From NCBI GenBank assembly GCA_963817075.1, contig CAWFMT010000005.1, forward strand, positions 868,001 through 932,000: a DNA stretch of 64,000 nt. Direction: 5' to 3'. A program made the translations under genes and the position numbers. Positions within the stretch are counted from its first letter, which is position 1, and each line of letters opens with the position of its first letter. Source of the stretch: DASPKM01 sp963817075 (GTDB lineage Bacteria > Bacteroidota > Bacteroidia > Chitinophagales > Chitinophagaceae). Positions 60,810-64,000 of this stretch are shown one piece after another. The notes below the pieces were generated by a model. It saw only the letters and a program-made list of their open reading frames with translations. It was not told where the DNA came from and did no database searches.

Positions 60810-61406
60810 ATGGCCTTAAAAAAATTCATAGTGAGTTGCTTCAGTGATGAGGAGGTCTTATTTCCTGCCGTAAAGAAAGTTCGCAAGGCTGGCTATAAGA
60901 TACATGATGTGTACACTCCATTCCCGATCCATGGCCTTGATAAGATGATGGGTTTACGGGATACAAGTTTGCATACTGCTGGTTTTATTTATGGCATTAC
61001 AGGAACTGCAACCGCACTAGGATTTATTAGCTGGGTATTTACTAAAGATTGGCCAATGAATATAGGAGGCAAACCGGCTTTTGCATTGCCTGCATGGATC
61101 CCTATAATATTTGAATTGACAGTACTTTTTGCATCTGTAGGCATGGTGCTTACATTTTGTTATCTCTGCCAATTGGCACCATTTGTTAAGAAGCATCATT
61201 TTCATCCAAGATCAACAGATGATCTGTTTGTGATGGTGATAGAACCTTCCGCTAAGACCAATGAAGAGGAAGTGATAGCATTTCTTGCCTCAGTGGGTGC
61301 GGATAATATTCATGTTCAGGTTGCAGAGACAGGATGGTGGCTGGGCAGGTATGATAAAGAACAAAAACTATTGGCGACCGAAAAAGTTGTAGAACCTGTT
61401 GCATAA
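60810..61406 (+). CDS. actD: Alternative complex III subunit D (DUF3341)
   Basis: A 198-residue membrane protein of DUF3341. A cytoplasmic start (LKKFIVSCFSDEEVLFPAVK, GYKIHDVYTPFPIHGLDKMM) is followed by two helices (GFIYGITGTATALGFISWVF; PIIFELTVLFASVGMVLTFC) and a cytoplasmic C-terminal part. It lies 18 nt upstream of actE. Confidence 0.94.
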   Translation: MALKKFIVSCFSDEEVLFPAVKKVRKAGYKIHDVYTPFPIHGLDKMMGLRDTSLHTAGFIYGITGTATALGFISWVFTKDWPMNIGGKPAFALPAWIPIIFELTVLFASVGMVLTFCYLCQLAPFVKKHHFHPRSTDDLFVMVIEPSAKTNEEEVIAFLASVGADNIHVQVAETGWWLGRYDKEQKLLATEKVVEPVA

Positions 61407-61424
61407 ATTATTGAATAAAGTAGG

Positions 61425-62099
61425 ATGAAGAAAATATTAATCATAGCATTCATAGCAGCCGGAATAGCGATTGTTTCCTGCAATGGTGTTAAGAAAGAGC
61501 CTGGCCGTGTTTATATCCCGGATATGATGTACAGCAGGGCCTACGAGACTTATTCACTTACGGAGGAACATCGCAAGGAATTGGAGAAACAGGGAATCCA
61601 TTATTCAGGGATTCCTGTTCCAGGAACAATCAAAAGAGGAATAGATTTTAGTTTTCGTCTTACCAAGGATATCGGCACAGATTCATCTCAGGCTCTTGCA
61701 TCCAGGCAAATAAAAAATCCTTTGACGACTTTGGATTCAAGCCAGATGAAGGAAGCAGAAAGACTTTACCTGATACATTGTGGTATATGTCATGGTGCAG
61801 CACTAGATGGAAATGGCCCATTGTATAATAATGGTGATGGCCCTTATCCAGCAAAACCTGCTAATCTTAGCGGTGATCCAAAATATACACAGATGCCAGA
61901 AGGGCAGATTTATTATGCTATCACTTATGGTAAGAATTTGATGGGAAGCTACGCCTCGCAGTTAGATGCAAATCAGCGGTGGATGGTAGTGGCTTTCATA
62001 AAGAACAGGCAGTCCAAGCCGGCAACTGCCGCAGCTGGAACTGCTGATGTGACCAAGACGGGTGCAGGTGGTAATACAGATTCAACGAAGGCTCAATAA
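61425..62099 (+). CDS. actE: Alternative complex III subunit E, monoheme cytochrome c lipoprotein
   Basis: A 224-residue lipoprotein (IAAGIAIVSC, lipobox Cys) with one heme motif in LIHCGICHGAALDGNG and Met-containing NLMGSYASQLDANQRWMVV for the sixth ligand. The C-terminal tail is Ala/Thr/Gly-rich and probably disordered. In the complex it helps carry electrons to the oxidase. Confidence 0.94.
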   Translation: MKKILIIAFIAAGIAIVSCNGVKKEPGRVYIPDMMYSRAYETYSLTEEHRKELEKQGIHYSGIPVPGTIKRGIDFSFRLTKDIGTDSSQALASRQIKNPLTTLDSSQMKEAERLYLIHCGICHGAALDGNGPLYNNGDGPYPAKPANLSGDPKYTQMPEGQIYYAITYGKNLMGSYASQLDANQRWMVVAFIKNRQSKPATAAAGTADVTKTGAGGNTDSTKAQ

Positions 62100-62130
62100 T
62101 AAATTGAAATTGTAAAATAAAATATTCAGG

Positions 62131-63357
62131 ATGGCTTCTTCTTCACTCAGATTTAATTTCCAGATGCCAAGGAGCATGAGAACCTGGTCGTTGGGTTTAA
62201 TGGCAATTGGAGTTATTTCCATTATCGTTGGGTTTTTTCTCTATAACCATGATGATCATGGAAACCGTTTCTGGGCAACAATCCTGCAGAATAGTATTTA
62301 TTTTCTTCTTATCTGCAATTCAAGCATGTTCTTCATATGCGCAACAACACTGGCGTTTGGCGGATGGCAGACTTCTTTCAGAAGAGTTCCCGAAGCAATT
62401 TCCACTGCTGTCCCATATCTAGGCGCAATTGCATTTGTAGTCTTGATGATTCTTGTTTTCGGTCATAAACATGTTTATCACTGGACTGACCACCAGGCTG
62501 TAGAAGAAGATCCAATCTTAAAAGGCAAAAGTGCTTTTCTGAATCCAACTTTTTTCACCATCTGGACAGTGCTTAGCATTGGATTGTGGACAGTCCTTGG
62601 TCATAAAATGCGCCAGCTTTCACGCAAACTGGATACCGATCCGCTTCCAACCATCGAGGCAGGAAGAAAATATATTTTTACGAACACGGTTTGGGCTTCC
62701 TTATTCATGGTTTGGTTTGTTCTTACTGTGATGTCAACCACACCCTGGGTTTGGTTGATGAGTATCGATGCCCATTGGTATTCCACCATGTACAGCTGGT
62801 ACACATTCGCAAGCACTTTTGTTGCAGGAATTGCACTCATAACTCTGTTTGTTATATACCTGAAGAATAACGGATACCTGGAACTTACTTCTGAAGAGCA
62901 TCTGCACGATCTTGGTAAGTTCATGTTTGCATTCTCAATTTTCTGGACTTATTTATGGTTCTCACAATACATGCTTATCTGGTATAGTAACCAGCCAGAA
63001 GAAACTGTTTATTTCAAACCAAGACAACAGGGTCCATACAGGGTAATCTTTTTCCTGAATCTCATCATTAATTTCCTTGCGCCTTTGCTCATTCTTATGA
63101 GGAGGAGTTCAAAAAGAAATTATACAACAATAACAATCATGGCTATCCTGATCGTATTCGGGCATTGGCTGGATTTTTACCAAATGGTTTTCCCGGGTCT
63201 GTTTCCAGGAAGGAACCCGATAAATCTGTTTGATTTTTGTGTGGCTTTAGGATTTGTGGGATTGATAATGTTTATTACAGGGAGGGTATTGGCTAAGTAT
63301 CCGTTGATACCTAAGAATCATCCCTTCATTAAAGAAAGCGTTATCCATCACACTTAA
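62131..63357 (+). CDS. actF: Alternative complex III subunit F (membrane, ActC homologue)
   Basis: A 408-residue membrane protein with about ten helices, starting LGLMAIGVISIIVGFFLYNH. His-rich loops (FGHKHVYHW) and ISIDAHWYSTMYSWYTFAS-like segments (here MSIDAHWYSTMYSWYTFAST) are typical of the subunit. It is 32 nt upstream of coxB, so the complex and its oxidase are encoded together. Confidence 0.94.
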   Translation: MASSSLRFNFQMPRSMRTWSLGLMAIGVISIIVGFFLYNHDDHGNRFWATILQNSIYFLLICNSSMFFICATTLAFGGWQTSFRRVPEAISTAVPYLGAIAFVVLMILVFGHKHVYHWTDHQAVEEDPILKGKSAFLNPTFFTIWTVLSIGLWTVLGHKMRQLSRKLDTDPLPTIEAGRKYIFTNTVWASLFMVWFVLTVMSTTPWVWLMSIDAHWYSTMYSWYTFASTFVAGIALITLFVIYLKNNGYLELTSEEHLHDLGKFMFAFSIFWTYLWFSQYMLIWYSNQPEETVYFKPRQQGPYRVIFFLNLIINFLAPLLILMRRSSKRNYTTITIMAILIVFGHWLDFYQMVFPGLFPGRNPINLFDFCVALGFVGLIMFITGRVLAKYPLIPKNHPFIKESVIHHT

Positions 63358-63389
63358 AAATTATTGAAAGAACCTTTTATAGATAAATC

Positions 63390-64000
63390 ATGGGGACTAT
63401 CTTTTTGATATTGATTCTGGGGTTTGGATTTCTGATTGTTTTCCAGATCGCAAAGGCCAATGAATACGTTTCGGTCCTTAAAGGTGAAAAGAAAGCGTTT
63501 GAGCAAAACAACCGCATCAACGGTTTTATGATGATCATCTTCCTGGTTCTGGGTCTCGCAGGTGTTTGGTGGTGCAATGAATTATTCAAAGGGAAAATTC
63601 TGGGAGAGGCTGCATCAGAACACGGGGAAAAAATCGATATGATGCTTTACATCACTCTCGCTATCACAGGGGTGGTGTTTTTCATTACACAGATCTTGCT
63701 CTTCTGGTTCGCATTTAAATATCAGTATTCAGAAAAGAGAAAGCCATTCTATTATCCCCACAATAATAAGCTTGAATTAATCTGGACAGTGGTTCCGGCA
63801 ATATTTCTTACTGTGCTGGTTGGGTTCGGACTTTATTATTGGTTTAAGATAACTGGCGAGGCCCCAAAAAATGCATTGCAGGTGGAAGTGGTAGGAAGGC
63901 AATTTGCATGGATTGGACGCTATCCAGGAAAAGATAAAATTTTCGGCAAGAAATATTACAAATTCATTTCAGATCAGGAGAACAACCAACTTGGCCTTGA
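63390..64000 (+). CDS. coxB: Cytochrome c oxidase subunit II (3' end beyond window)
   Basis: An ATG at 63390 (MGTIFLILILGFGFLIVFQI) opens a frame that runs off the right edge. Three hydrophobic segments are visible: the N-terminal one, FMMIIFLVLGLAGVWWC, and YITLAITGVVFFITQILLFW with AFKYQY following. Then KLELIWTVVPAIFLTVLVGF, the classic second subunit II helix, and LQVEVVGRQFAWIGRYPG, the start of the cupredoxin domain, where QFAW matches the usual Q-x-x-W. The Cu(A) ligands would be beyond the edge. The extra N-terminal helix is known in Bacteroidota proteins of this family. Confidence 0.93.
   Translation, partial: MGTIFLILILGFGFLIVFQIAKANEYVSVLKGEKKAFEQNNRINGFMMIIFLVLGLAGVWWCNELFKGKILGEAASEHGEKIDMMLYITLAITGVVFFITQILLFWFAFKYQYSEKRKPFYYPHNNKLELIWTVVPAIFLTVLVGFGLYYWFKITGEAPKNALQVEVVGRQFAWIGRYPGKDKIFGKKYYKFISDQENNQLGL

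Overview
This 64 kb window comes from a Bacteroidota chromosome, most likely a member of the Chitinophagaceae or a close relative (inference). The evidence is two CarboxypepD-reg/OMP beta-barrel TonB-type receptors, a GLPGLI protein, a Reg_prop/Y_Y_Y hybrid sensor kinase, an MqnC-type futalosine menaquinone enzyme, a complete alternative complex III (act) operon running into coxB, and several promoters of the Bacteroidota form TAnnTTTG. Coding density is high. I see no tRNA, rRNA, CRISPR array, insertion sequence or prophage.

Layout. 1-7.5 kb: two paralogous outer-membrane barrel genes (the first cut by the window edge), separated by a four-helix-bundle gene, a very small reverse ORF with its own terminator, and a secreted hypothetical. 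7.6-12.6 kb: an M23 lipoprotein, a DUF4406-type protein, a GLPGLI protein, and a divergent two-component system (kinase and OmpR-type regulator overlapping by 4 nt). 12.7-17.8 kb: a 1721-residue hybrid kinase. 17.9-22.4 kb: a tightly overlapping three-gene cassette, glycosyltransferase - UDP-galactopyranose mutase - GH1/RmlD fusion. 22.6-30.6 kb: a hypothetical, mqnC, an aspartyl protease with PDZ, an M16 peptidase pair, a small YvlD-like membrane protein and a fused E1 alpha/beta 2-oxoacid dehydrogenase. 30.9-54.2 kb: mixed housekeeping and secreted enzymes, including rpoN, M19 dipeptidase, DUF885, S9 and serine hydrolases, GH2, a MacB/FtsX-type permease with a sigma-54-like promoter, and a PurN fused to an N-terminal membrane domain. 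54.4-64 kb: actABCDEF-coxB, in which menaquinol (from the MqnC pathway) would be oxidised and electrons passed to cytochrome oxidase.

Intergenic regions. The most striking non-coding feature is a set of at least six dispersed repeat families: A, TTAACCGCC/CGCAAAG; B, CGTGAGACGTGAATCGTGAG; C, TTCTGACTTCAGACTTC; D, CTCACCCCTAACCCCTCTCC; E, GTTTGAGAG/CAAATTTTCAAA; F, CAAGAACCAAA palindromes. Family A usually has its TTAACCGCC end pointing at, and sometimes forming, a gene's stop codon. A composite A-B-C block occurs in inverted orientation on the two sides of the complete barrel-receptor gene.

Candidate unusual systems are the GH1-RmlD/Glf/GT cassette, the membrane-domain-PurN fusion joined exactly at a nine-A homopolymer, the sigma-54 promoter on the FtsX permease, and the repeat architecture. 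All functional assignments were made by reading motifs; no database search was run.
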